DNA from: Puffinus mauretanicus
Lineage: Eukaryota > Chordata > Aves > Procellariiformes > Procellariidae
DNA: 64,000 nucleotides
NCBI GenBank assembly: GCA_023333565.1
Contig: JAJKFH010004158.1
Coordinates: 1,612,001 to 1,676,000, forward strand
Direction of reading: 5' to 3'
The notes under the pieces are model-generated. The model ran no database searches, had not been told where the DNA came from, and saw only the letters and a list, made by a program, of their open reading frames with translations. The first letter of the stretch is position 1, and each line of letters begins with the position of its first letter. This document shows positions 49,567-60,764 of the stretch, one piece after another. Made by a program: the position numbers and the translations under genes.

Positions 49567-51100
49567 ATTTCATAACAGGACCTAGCAAATGGTGGTTCTG
49601 AACCCCAGACAAAGATTGTGGAGATACAGGAGGCCTTTCTTAAAAGGCAAACGCTTAGACACTTACAAGCTAGCTGCCAGCTCACCTGCAGACGCTGCTG
49701 TGCTTGAGAGGTGGAAACATGCTCAACCGATTAACTATCAGCAGCTCCTTAAAAGAACAGTGGGACAGGAAACTGGAATCGGAGACTTGAAGTGGTTTGT
49801 ACATCCTGACCTGCCGGGGCTTCTGGCTTTTAGCACTGTGAGCTCTCCAAGTACTGATTTGGAAGTATCCTTGCAACAGGGGTTTATTTCCTCCCGATTT
49901 AGAAAACACCGGGTTCTATAGCCAGCCACTGACCTTCCAACTATACTGCCTGAATGCTAACTTGCCAGCCTAAAGGTATAAAATGGCTGAGCCTGCAAGA
50001 GCTGTGGAACAATTTTGCACCGTGACTAATAGTTGTTTGATTTAAAGCATACTTTCTGGAAAGGTGTCCAGTCTTTTTTTGGAAAACCAGTTGCCTGGAA
50101 AAGTCACTGTTTCCTGTTGAACGTTGGTTTAAGATGTTTGGTTGAACGTTACTTTAAAAATACTGTGGAGGCTTGCCAGATGAACTAAGTTCACACCTTA
50201 TTGCTGACACAGTCATATCTGGTTGTGTGTCCTATTACTTGCCTTTAGCTCGCTCTCAGCACTGAAAAAGTATTTCAGCTCCTCCGCTACTGATAGCGCT
50301 GGCAATGTCATCTTTGCTACCTGCATAGTGGATATCTCATTGACTTCCCTCTGATTCTTATGCCCTTGAACCCTTACATCACTGCCACAAGCAGCTGATT
50401 GAAGCATATCCTTGCTGGTTCGATTGTACTCCTCTTTGTTTCTCGTCATCCCTCGTGACACGAGCAGTTTCATAATCACTCGGTGCCAGTGTTTGTCACA
50501 TATTGGATGTGGAGGGAAACAAACTTTTTGTCTGAACAGCTTTGATCCTTTTATATACTTCTTGCAACTATCCTATACCATCTATTGCTATAACTTATCC
50601 AGGCTGGTGCCTGGGGGTCTCAGCTATGATGAGCTTAAGGGACAGATATATTTTGGTTTAGAAGTTGCCAGTCCCGGACTTCCTTCCTGAAGCAATACCA
50701 TGACAGATTGTTTCAACATTAGGCCTGTTCTTTGGGAGGATGAATTGACTTCCCGACATCTCCTGAAGCAAGTTCCTGCATTGCCATCTATATGACAGTA
50801 GAATTGTCACATAAGCTGACACACACGTTAGTGAGGCTGTTAGAATATTCTAGGCTGCTGTGGAAGTTTCTGGCCGCGGCCATGAGAATAGATAGAAAAT
50901 ATTAGTCTGTGGACTTCCTCTGCACTTACCCAGCTCCTTTTGTAGCAGTAACTGCTGCATCAGCAAAGGTTAAGACTTCTAGATTGGAGGACTGGGAGAT
51001 TAAATATCTTCATGAACTGAGGAGATATGTTTTTTCTTTTTTGTTACTGTGATCTTGACTCATGAATTAGTTGATATGAATTCAAGATCTTTGATAAGCA
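49567..51100. other. Complex unassigned island in intron 13
   Basis: This stretch is less AT-rich and less simple than surrounding intron and has ORFs on both strands. These include 110 codons + at 49589-49921, 88 codons - at 50213-50479 and 92 codons + at 50412-50690. None matches a family I know, and the ORFs are not flanked by convincing splice sites of a second gene. Lying next to the DIRS-like fragment at 51.24-51.8 kb, it may be the decayed body of the same element or of another old insertion. It could also hold a non-coding exon or enhancer. Confidence 0.3.
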
Positions 51101-51239
51101 GTTAGGTCTTTTAGATTTCCTGCCCAAACTTTCTTCTCTTTCTGGGACACTAGTCTTCAGAATAACCTTCCAGATGGTTTTTTTATGGATCCATAATAGA
51201 TCCAACAGCTGATCATAGCATCAGCTAAGAAGGTCATCC

Positions 51240-51470
51240 TGTTACCAGAGCTCTGACGTCTTTAAAGATACTCTGGCAGCTTTCAATTAATCAGTTCCAG
51301 TTTTCCTGAACTGATTAGGTTACCTTCTAAGAGCTTAAGCAATTGAGTTTTCACCATTGAGAAAATAGCGATGACTACAGTGATGCTTCTTGAAGTTCTG
51401 TCCATACTGTCACAGGCGATGTGCAATATTTGAGGTCTTAACGGCTGCTGTAGCATTTGGTAGAGCAGTT
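51240..51470 (-). mobile_element. Decayed DIRS1-like retrotransposon gag fragment
   Basis: Read on the minus strand, about 51360-51412 encodes DSMDRTSRSITVVIAI. This resembles the D-[TS]-x-D-x-[AT]-[SA]-R-[SA]-M-A-T-x-I-A-M motif of the gag-like protein in sauropsid DIRS1-type elements, from which the LAP2alpha C-terminal domain derives. A V-K-T-S segment precedes it, like the usual V-A-R-T-S, but in another frame. An ARVSLKTSEL segment follows (about 51249-51278), like R-A-T-L-K-S-L, again in a shifted frame. The order of the three motifs is right, and frameshifts and stops show that it is a fossil. The assignment relies on remembered family motifs. The alternative is chance similarity. Confidence 0.4.
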
Positions 51471-51671
51471 TAAGCGTCAGTTTGCATGAAGGGCTTTGAG
51501 ACCTTCTGCCTTGTAATTTGGGAGTGGGAGAAATAACTCCTTGAATTCACTCATAATGTGATTTTAGATGTAAATGGAGAATGGGAAGGAAAGGAGGTTA
51601 GTGGGTAGGTTCCAAGTTAATTGACTCCTCTTAATTACATAGTCTTCCTATTTTCTTGTTCCTTATCTGCT

Positions 51672-51805
51672 TGCCCAATGGAGGATGCTGCAAAGGAAAA
51701 GAATTTCTTCAATCTCAAATGACGGTGCAGCGTATGCCTGCAATGTGAATTCACGTACCAACTGCATCTTTTGAAGGTTCTGGTTATGGGTAGGCAGCCT
51801 TTCTT
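51672..51805 (-). repeat. Ancient sauropsid repeat terminus (possible DIRS inverted repeat)
   Basis: On the minus strand the segment runs 'ggctgcctacccataaccagaac', 'cttcaaaagatg', 'ttggtacgtgaattcacattgcaggcatacgctgcacc', then 'gagattgaagaaattctt' and 'cctccattgggc'. This parallels, block by block, an abundant turtle and crocodilian repeat that starts 'ggttacttacctgtaactggagttcttcgagatg' and has a 'tattccac...gtgtgcatgcgcacc' segment. It lies immediately 5' of the gag-like fragment on the same strand, which would fit the inverted terminal repeat of a DIRS-type element. The correspondence is visible, but the identification is inference from memory. Confidence 0.35.
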
Positions 51806-54448
51806 TGATTTAAAATTGTGTATCTGCATAATCAAGCAGGAGCCCTTTTATCTCAGGCAGGGTCTGCAGAGTATTTGTTCACTCGAGGCCCACAGTATTT
51901 TGTGTGCAGAAAGTGTAAGTGGGCAGGACGTGCCACAGAACTACTTTTTTCCTGGTTCTCCCAAGTTTCTTACATTATCTTAGTGATTTAGAGTAGTTGG
52001 TGGTGGATGATGTGTTTGCTTGAAAACAGGTACTTCCTCACCGTGTTTTCAGTAGTGTTTGAAGTCAGAGTGCTTTCTTTCCAGTGAAAGATCCAATCTC
52101 AATACCAACAATGTGCAGTTTTGGTCCTGCGTTATGTGTAGGTATTTGAAATAATTTGTCAGCTCGCTATGGTTCTTAGTATGTATAAATATACTATATG
52201 ATCTTTGTATAAATGTTGCTAACTTTTGCAATTATTATAGATGTTGCAGTACTCTTGAGATATCCTTGTAGTTCAGCTTCATAGGTTTTAGTTTTTGTAA
52301 CAGCTAGATGACCTAGACAAGGAATTTCTAAGAATCTAGTTGTAATATTGAATGTAATCCAATTCAGTTGCCAGTTTAAATCTCTCTTTGGCAGATATTC
52401 CGTTCTTATAACATGAATTACTACGCTTTATGTTATGGCAGGTTTTAATATTGCAAAGCTACATATGCTATTCTTTCCATTTTCTAATGAACGAAATTCG
52501 AGTTGCTTTGCAAGATACAGGGTAACAGTAGTGGAGAGTGTTGCATATTGCTGTGTTTGAAAACACCCATCAGCAACAACTGCTGTCTACACCAAATGTT
52601 GTGGTTGCAATATGCAAACAGAAACTTTATCTTTGACAGTTAATTTCATTTTCCAGTATGAAATAGGTGGACAGGGAGACCATTTCCAGTTCACTTTTCC
52701 TGTTGAGATGTTAGGTGTCGTAATCAGATTATTCGCCTTTACTAACACTGTAAAATTTAGCAAAATTACTTCCCTCTATGTTTGAAGCGATACATATGAC
52801 AAACACTGATTGTAGTGATTGCTGGTTTTCTGGTGATGGGCTTCTGTATTTTACTTTGTAAGTAAAAGTTCTGTGAAAGCCCTTTGTCAGAGGGCAGTTA
52901 TCCAGTGCTCATTGGGTGAAGAAATACATCTTGGAAGAATTCTAATTCTAATTTGAAAATTAGTGGAAAAATTTACTGAGCCTGTTTAGCTAACAGAAAT
53001 ACTGAGTCAAATAATTCAGTCATTCATTTCAGACTACAGAGACAGTCTTTTAACTTCATGAGGCAGGAAAAGTAGATGTCACTGGTTTCAGGGTTTTTTT
53101 TTTTTCTTTAATCTGCACTCTTGTCTGGAGACTGGGGAATCAGTCAGAAATTTTCACTTGAAAAGAACTCTGCATCCAGTAGAGCATCCAGTTCTCTCAT
53201 AAAAATAAGGTATTTATATTTGTTGGAAATAACCTTCAGTGCTAAGATACCAGTTAAAATATTTGGCTTATAGACCTCCATGGAAATTACGGGCTCTGAG
53301 ATGGGAAGATAAGTTCAGTTTTTTGGGTTGAGTTCTTGCATAAAGCCAGTAGTTCTGGAACACTCCCCATATTTGGCTGACATATTTTAGAATGGAGCAG
53401 AGAAGATGGGATTGTATATCCAGGTATGCAAATACAAATGCAATAAACCTGACTTAGCACCTGCAATCAGAATAGTAAAAATCACATTTTAAGATATATG
53501 GCAGTATTTTAGAATACCTCTACAAAAGCCTGGGACGCTGAGCTGAATAGGTGATTGGTTGGTACGTGGCTTTAGGCTGTCTGAATACATGTATGAATGA
53601 TTTCTAGAGATTAAAATGCTTTAGTTTTCAACTTTCTTAAAATTTGATTTTTTTATTTCTAATGCATTATATTAATGTTTTTAGATACATAAATAGTGTA
53701 TAGTGATATTCTTCACCACAGAATGAATCTGAGTTTGGAAAACCGTTAGCTTCCTAAGCAATGTCATATGGCAGGTGTACATTCAAACCGTGTTGGAGGA
53801 AAGCTTCCCGGGAGACAGGCAGCAGAGGATGGCTATTGCTGCCAAAATGGGCTATTACTGCCTAGAAAATAAAATGTGAATGGGTGGCCAGATGGTTCTC
53901 ATGGTGGAAGCGTTCTGAATTTCTAAAGAATATATGGGTTTGGTGGTACTTTTCTTTGAGGAGTAAGGTGGTAGAAAGCAATTTCATTAAGTACGTGATG
54001 TCCTTGGTCTTTTATTATATTTCGTCTCAATAGGGTAATGAATGGAAGAAGTTTGTTTTATAAATTATTCTGTCTAAAGCACATCCTGAGCATGTAATAA
54101 GAAAGCTAAACACATGAAGTACTCCCTAGATTTGCTTAAGAACTGAATGTGCTGCCATGTGATAGTGGTACTGTCCTCTTGGCAGCATTTGATTGACTTC
54201 AGTTTTCTCATGCAGCACTGTCTGTCTTTTGGCTTAAAGTTTGTATTCATTTTACATTGTATTTATGCTTTTAATGAAAAAAAATGAAGTTGTTGTGACA
54301 AACTAATACTTTTATGTGAATAAAAGGAGGAGACTAGCCTCCTTAAAGACTAAAAAAAATCTTCTTGATATTAGTTGGTCTCAAGGTTGTTTCAGAATCT
54401 TTGTCTATGAGACATGAAGCAAAGTAAGTCTTGGCACAACTTGTAGTA

Positions 54449-54494
54449 TCTATTTATTTATTTATAAATATTTATTTTATTTATTTATTTTTTA
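54449..54494. repeat. (TTTA)n microsatellite
   Basis: Imperfect TTTA/TATT units cover about 46 bases and end in a T run. Confidence 0.8.
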
Positions 54495-55800
54495 AAAAGG
54501 TATACTAAAAATACGTAACTTGAAAAGTAGATCAAATGTTCATGACTGTCCCTGTAGCAGTTAACACTTATTCCAGGGCAGAAAGACCTATTAGTTTTGG
54601 ACTTGAAGGGTGGTGGAAGACTTTCCAGTGTGCATCAAAAGGGACGGAGACACAGTAACATTCCACGGGCAGTGTCTGCAGCACTGGGGCTGGGGAATTT
54701 GGTTGCTCCGCGGTTTTGGTTTGGTTAGGAGGGAAAGAGGGAAACGCTGTGTGTTTGGATAGCGAGTACACGGAGCAAGAATCAGTGTCTGAAGGTTGGT
54801 TAGCTTGTCTGTGCTTTATGGAGGGGTGGGAAGCAAAATCAAGTATTTTATCTAGCATTTACCTTTTTTCCTTTTGAACTGTGGGCATGAGGTTCCTCCT
54901 TTAAGCTGCAGACAAAGATCTGTGATGACTAACTGGTTTCCTAGCTGTCAGGACCTCTGCTCCTACTAGGCCCTCACCAACCTCAGTTTTCTCTAGGAAA
55001 GCAAATGAAATGAAAATATTCTAAGGGACATAAAATTTCTATTTATGGAACTGAAGATATGGATAGCCCCGTCATTCTTAATCTGCCTTTCCTTGGCATA
55101 CGATTTCCTCAAAGAGAGGCTTCCATGAAGCCGAGTGGAGGATTAATTCAGGAAAACCTTTTCTTTTCCTGTTTTTGTGCTCCAGGCACAATTTCCCCCA
55201 GATGTGGGTTCATTCAACTTGTAAAGCTGACGGACTAATCGAATTCAATTAAAAGCTTTCCAGTGGTGTTCTTTTTTGTTTGCTTTTTATTTTTGTGTTT
55301 TTAAAAATCTAAACCTAATCCACTGTACAATCTGGACTCAATGTAAAATATGATGTTGGGATATAAAAATGTAACAAACTGTACAAATAAGTTCTGTGGT
55401 TGCATTTAAAAATTTTAAATGTTCTTTGATCTTTCTTTTTATTTACTAGAGTTTGTTCTTACGGCTAAGAACAAGGGAGATATAATTGTAAGAATTCACT
55501 TTGGAGTTTGTCTGAAGTTGTCTTGACATGGCAATGTTATCCTTTCATATTACTTATTAGATAACGTATTTTAAACACTATCATCTTAGATCTGTCTCGT
55601 TTTTGTTCTACGTAAGGCAGCCATTGTTGCAAGTAATAAGAACTAGTCAGTGTGAAACAGCATCTGTATTTGCTCCGTCATACAAAGTATGCAAATAAAC
55701 AGGATGCAAGTAAAGGCTTTAAGAAAGATTTTGTTATATGTGGTTTGGCTGTTTCTGTAAATGGAAATGTACAGATGCTAGTGTATGGTGGTTTGGGGTC

Positions 55801-55864
55801 TTTTGTATGGGAAATGTGTTTTTCCTTTTATAGGAGATGAGGTTTTGTATAGGAAATGTGTTTT
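55801..55864. repeat. 22-bp direct repeat, 42 bp apart
   Basis: 'ttttgtatgggaaatgtg' plus tttt at 55801-55822 recurs with one mismatch at 55843-55864. It is a local tandem-type duplication with a 20-bp spacer. Confidence 0.7.
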
Positions 55865-58475
55865 GGACAGCTATTTAGGCATAGCTACTTGATAATGTAT
55901 TGATAGATATTGACTATCTGCTTATCCCCTCTTGTACATTTTCCTTTCCTTGCTCAAAAACGTACTAGGATATTATGCTTAATTAACTTTTTAAAACAAC
56001 AGGATCTATAAATTTCATGTGGATTCAATGAGGCCTCACATTTTGCTCCTACAATTACATAAAGGTCTGTTAGGCATTTAACATTGGGTTGTGGGATAAG
56101 TCAAGCCTATGCAAAAGGTTAATTCATAACTTGGGTCAGAAAGCTAATTTACACAAATCAAGTCTGTTGTAGTTATAATGAAAAAATTTGATTATAAGAT
56201 TCATGATAATCATGATAGTGCTAGTGCTAATATTTCTTCTGTTTCAGTAACAAGCTTTCTCTCTTATGCCTTTTGGCAGCGCCCTTGGGCCTCTGTGCTT
56301 TTTATTGTATTGCTACAATGATCTGCTAATAATTCTGGCTGATCACTGTATAAGCAATCTCACTTATAAATGATGCCTGCCTTGGAGTGGACCATTGGTT
56401 TGCCTTGATTGCAGTATCTCACTAAACAGTCAGTGGCATTCTTCCACTGAGGAAATTTGCTACTGTGCCTGTCAAACAATGCTGCTTTTACACTGTCATC
56501 CTATCCCACTTTTCATTTAGAAATTTTCACAGACCTGGAAAAACGTCTTGGGTCTGTCGGTGATTTTTTTTGCTTTAAACTTAAGAAATAACATCTCCAA
56601 AAATTGTCAGTTACATTTTGGGGGAAACTGTAACAGATTTTAAAAGAATCTTTTCTTCTTGAAGTGGTAAATCACAGTTGTAACCAAAATTGTTCTGAAA
56701 ATAGGAAGATGTTCATATATCAAGCAGGAGGGCCAGAGATCAAAGTTTTAGCAGTAAAATGAAAACCTTTAAATGTTTTTAATTAAATCTCATTCTGTAA
56801 TTTGACTGAAAACAAGACCACCTAAGAGCAGACACCAGGATACTCTTATCAAGAAAGGAATTAAAAGAAGCTGCCTCTGAGATACGAAGTGTCTCTTCGA
56901 TGCAATGAGTTGTGGTTACAGTCTCAAATCACTTTCCGCTCAATTGATGCAAGTTATTCTTACTGAACTTTTACATCTATACTTTTTGTCACAACCCATT
57001 GCCTCATTGCAAGTTATACATTTTGCAGCACTTAAATCTTTTAAGTGGGATAATGTACACACCAAAACTTAAATATGTAGTTGGCTGCACTTACAGGAAG
57101 CTGTAATTTCTAAATGCCAGCAACTTCTACATTGTGAGCTTTATATCGTAGTAGGAATCATTTCTAGTTCCTAATTTTGTAATTGTTTAAGTGTTATATT
57201 GTCTGAGCGTTAATGAATCACTTGGTGAAATTTGTAACTCATGAGGGGAATGAAGGCCAGCGCTCATGCTTCGACGGGAGGGATGGCTGGAGCGTAGCTT
57301 GAGCTGGTGAACCCCTGCCATTGCCACTTTCTGCCTCAAGCCTGCGGAAGTGCCGGTATCAGCCCTATTGCATTCTGGAGTTCCACTAAGGCTCTTTTTT
57401 ATGTTTTACCAGGGCCCACTCAGCACCTCCGAAAGTAGGAAACAGAAGTTTGTAGAAACATGCTTCTGACTCCTTTTGTTGTTCTGTTTGAACACTTTAG
57501 CCACTGCTTTAGCCACTTGCCCCTGTATGAAAGCAAACGATATATCTGTAAATGGCTCTGGCTGTAGCTCAAAATCCAACAGTGTGGATGAAAACGTAAG
57601 CAGTTTTCACAGTGTAAAAACGTGTGCAAGGGGGGAAAAAAGTCATTACTTTTTAACAATAAGTGAAAGTATCTTTTAATAAGTGAATGTTTTTGCCCAT
57701 CAGTAATAAAATGCACCTCAGAACGTGAAGGATCTTTAAGAGGTTTTTAGTGTCACTGTGTCACAATGGAGTTATAAGCTGAAGTTTTGTGTACACAAAC
57801 ACATGCGCCCACTTTCTGGCTTTTACTTTCTGGCTGAGATATTACAGAGCCATCTCAAAGGCCTGCTTTTAAAACTTCTCCATGGAAAAGATGCCTGTTG
57901 ACAGAAACACAATTGCTCTTTGGGTCCATTTATTTGATAGCTGGCAACAAATATTTTAGAGGAAGTCTTTGGGGTTTTTTATGTGGATGAGTAGGTATTT
58001 TATGCACAGAAATTTCCTCTTTGCATCCTGATCATCGCAGTTGCCTTACGCTCTGAAGTGTTAGTTTGTCCAATAGTTTATTGTACCTGAGATTTCTGTA
58101 AGGTATATTTCTGTATACAATAATAAACTTTTTTGAATCTCCCTAAGAAATAGACTTATAAACCATGGAATGCCACAGTTATTTTTCTTTTGTCTTCACA
58201 CTGGATATTCCTTTCTTCTGCTTTCAGTGCACTGGGTCATCCATTTACCTTTTCTACACATCTGTCATGGTCCTTCTCTTCATGCGTTAAGCATTAACGC
58301 AAACAAAATAAGAAAAGAATCCCAGTTGTTTGCAGCTTTTCAAGTTGCTTTGTAGTTTGCCCTCAGACTTCAGTGATGGAACAGCTTAATTGTTCAATAC
58401 TTACAAGCTTGCTTTGTGTCCTGCATAATTTTGCCTCTGTTCTCACTCGATAATACTCTCTTGACTTTTCCACAG

Positions 58476-58568
58476 ACTCACATTTCAAGACTTCCTCCTG
58501 GAGCCGTGGCAGGACAGTCCGTGGCAATAGAAGGAGGAGTTTGCCGGCTGGAAAGTCCAGAAAGCTGA
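58476..58568 (+). CDS. TASP1: TASP1 exon 14, terminal coding exon (residues 391-420, stop)
   Basis: The coding part is 93 bp: 30 codons and TGA at 58566-58568. The acceptor TTTTCCACAG follows a pyrimidine-rich stretch. It encodes THISRLPPGAVAGQSVAIEG, then GVCRLESPES. The PPGAVAGQSVAIEGG segment is the last core strand of the beta subunit. The final two residues (ES) differ from the human ending as remembered (VN). Counting from Thr234 gives a last residue of 420, equal to human taspase-1, so the seven exons carry no net insertion or deletion. Confidence 0.97.
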   Translation, partial: THISRLPPGAVAGQSVAIEGGVCRLESPES

Positions 58569-58795
58569 ACAGCTGATTCCTCACTTCATTGCAAAGAATG
58601 TGAATGACTTTTTGTACAATAAGTTTTTTTGTGTTTTAACAGATGTTGGAAATTCTACTCTTGTTTTATACCCTGTATTGCAACCATGTGCACCATAACT
58701 TGAGACAAGTGCTGCTGTAGTTTATGTTCTCACTCTGTGAATGAGGGTGTGTGCATGTTCATTTTTTCCCTAATAAAATAGGAACTCTTCCCAGT
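58569..58795 (+). other. TASP1: TASP1 3' UTR, short form
   Basis: This non-coding exon sequence follows the stop codon, up to roughly 20 bases past the first AATAAA. It is about 230 bases long. The end is estimated from the signal position, not observed. A longer form reaching about 59975 is possible. Confidence 0.5.
58772..58777 (+). terminator. Proximal poly(A) signal AATAAA
   Basis: This canonical hexamer lies about 200 bases after the TASP1 stop, in 'cctaataaaatagg'. It is followed by T- and GT-rich sequence (gttttatgtttg and similar) within 80 bases, as expected of a cleavage site. Confidence 0.6.
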
Positions 58796-59950
58796 TGTGC
58801 AAAGATTATGTATGATTAATGATTGCATTTTCATTGTTTTATGTTTGAAAAATAACCCAACGTTCAAAAAAAAAAAAATTTAATTTAAAGGTATGGTCAC
58901 AATTGTCATTCATGTTCTAAATTTAAAAGTAACAGGCCTTTGAAGTGGCTATATAATTATGCAAAAATGATTATGGTTTCTAAGTTTCTCAGTGGTTTAA
59001 GGAAATCCAGAGGTGGTTTAAACATGGGTTGGTTTTTTCCTTCCCAATAAGGAGGATTTTTTTTTTGTCAAAGAATGGTTTCAGTGAAACAAACTAGAGC
59101 AAAATTAAGGCTAGAATTGTTTTTAAATAGTCTTATAGGTCATATCTCTGTTCCCAAACTAAGATGTTAATAGCTTCAAGCTGTATGTATTACAAAAAGC
59201 TATATGAAGATAATGTATCGTAACGCAGTCTTTATGTATAATGGAATATTACAATGTAAATAAGAAAACAAAGTTTATGGAAAGATTCGATATTATTCTT
59301 CGCTTCTGTTTTAAATCTATTTTTAAGAGAGGTACAGAAATGAACATATTACTGGATGCGAAGTGCAATGTGTATTAAATGGATGTTGGGAGGTCTGATA
59401 CTAGCTTTTTTATTGATAAAGCAACTTCCTAAAATCCAGCCACAGCATGGGTATTTATATAACTGTGTGTAATATGTATGTACTGTGCATAAATTTACTG
59501 TAATTCTTTTTATACCTTCAACAAAACTGCATTATAAAACAATGTAATCCTTGTCTGCCTTGTGAAGCATTGGCAGGTGAACTGTCATTTGTCACCAGTT
59601 TTGATACATTAGCCAGATCACCTGAATCCTAAAAGTGAGTTCTGACATACAATCTTCCATTCAGTACTTTTTTCTTCACAGCACTGGCAGCAATAGAACA
59701 CTTTTGTAATTAATTCATTGTCCTGATAAGTATGCCAAAGAGAAACTAAAGTGGTTCATCTTTTTCCCTGGTGGATATTTGATAATTCTGTTTTCAGAAA
59801 TAGTGAATGAATAGATATTCAGACTGTATTCGCTTAATCGGGCATCGTACTTGCCTGTTTTGTAATGTTGTGCCTGCCTATAACAGACATACTTGACTGA
59901 TTAAATGGTTACATTGATTGTAGTACCAATCTTTCATGAAAAAAAATCTT

Positions 59951-59956
59951 AATAAA
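59951..59956 (+). terminator. Distal poly(A) signal AATAAA
   Basis: This canonical hexamer, in 'cttaataaatttt', lies about 1.4 kb after the stop codon and is followed by a T-rich run. It could end a longer TASP1 mRNA. ATTAAA variants also occur at about 59367 and 59903. Confidence 0.4.
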
Positions 59957-60624
59957 TTTTTTTTAATAGCCTGAGTTGATTTTCACTGTTACATTACCGC
60001 ATACATTGAGATACTGTCATCTTTGTACGGTTTTTTAATTGTGACATCAATGTAGTCCTATAGTTGAAGATATTTCTATATTGTTCTGTAAATGATATGA
60101 AACAGGGGCTTTCCAGGTTGCAGAAACCAAAAAGTGGAATGCATCTGTCTTGAAATAGTTTGTGCTGAGATATCAGACTGGATCCTCGGTGATCTATTCA
60201 TGGTCTGATGAAATGAAGATCTATGCTACAACACTTTAGAAATGTTACAAGAAAGAAGCTGTGTTGTCGCAGCCGTTAAAATTGCTCTAACATGCAGCAT
60301 TAAATGTGTGGACGCTTCACTATGTAGTGAGTGAAAAATTGAAGATCATATGTATGGGTTTGTATGTACTCACATTTGAAAATGGCATTGTTTTTGGAAA
60401 ACGCAAAGTAACAATGTTAGCCTGCTTTAATTCTAAAAGTGCTTTTCAGTGTCGACCTTATAGAAACTGGCATAAATTCTCTCTTTCATTGAATAAGCGT
60501 GGCAAAATGGCTTGTAAACTGTAAATTGATCAATTGTTTCTTCCCCTTACTTGCTTAATATCTCTTTATGGAGATTTGAATTCCAGCATAGGATTTTTTC
60601 CCCACACTACCTCAAAATTTTAGA

Positions 60625-60673
60625 GAGTGTGTGTGTATATATATATATATAAAAAAATACATATATATATAAA
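60625..60673. repeat. (TG)n-(TA)n compound microsatellite
   Basis: GTGTGTGTG runs into about nine TA units, an A run and a second TA block (ATATATATATA). It is 3' of TASP1 and likely polymorphic. Confidence 0.85.
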
Positions 60674-60745
60674 ATCATAACTCAAACAGCAGATAACATG
60701 TTTTGCTTTTACTTTACTTTTGTGTCTATATAATACTCCAGTCAA

Positions 60746-60764
60746 TTTTTTTTTTTTTTTTTTT
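60746..60764. repeat. Poly(T) tract, T19
   Basis: This is an uninterrupted run of 19 thymines in the 3' flank. A 66-codon ORF that includes it (as Phe residues) is spurious. Confidence 0.8.

Larger units (their letters stand above)
46904..58475 (+). other. TASP1 intron 13
   Basis: This 11572-bp intron ends in a clear polypyrimidine tract and TTTTCCACAG. A purine-rich (+) zone runs from about 47.12 to 48.33 kb and gives a 189-codon minus ORF. A homopyrimidine tract sits at 48035-48079 and a complex island with DIRS-like remnants at about 49.57-51.95 kb. There is also a TTTA repeat (54449-54494) and a 22-bp duplication (55801-55864). The rest is ordinary AT-rich intron, with nothing assignable in 52.0-54.4 or 56.0-58.4 kb. 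Confidence 0.85.
1..58795 (+). other. TASP1: TASP1 gene, 3' part (gene-level span)
   Basis: This span is the 3' two-thirds or so of a taspase-1 gene. Seven exons joined by canonical GT-AG introns encode the C-terminal 230 residues, from the end of the alpha subunit to the stop codon. Introns within the window are 8507, 946, 16349, 9276, 4922 and 11572 bp long. The 5' exons, encoding residues 1 to about 190, were looked for between 1 and 6301 and not found, so they should lie upstream. Taspase-1 is the type 2 asparaginase-family protease that cleaves KMT2A/MLL, KMT2D and TFIIA after aspartate. It is made as a proenzyme that cuts itself into alpha and beta subunits. Identification rests on recognising the protein sequence. 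Exon numbers 8 to 14 are inferred from the 14-exon human gene. The 3' boundary assumes use of the first poly(A) signal. Confidence 0.93.

Noticed and set aside
50940..50985. RNase H-like 'TFADAA' motif on the minus strand of the 49.6-51.1 kb island
   Set aside because: The match is a few residues long, is followed at once by a stop and lacks the downstream RNase H motifs. It is too weak to call pol.
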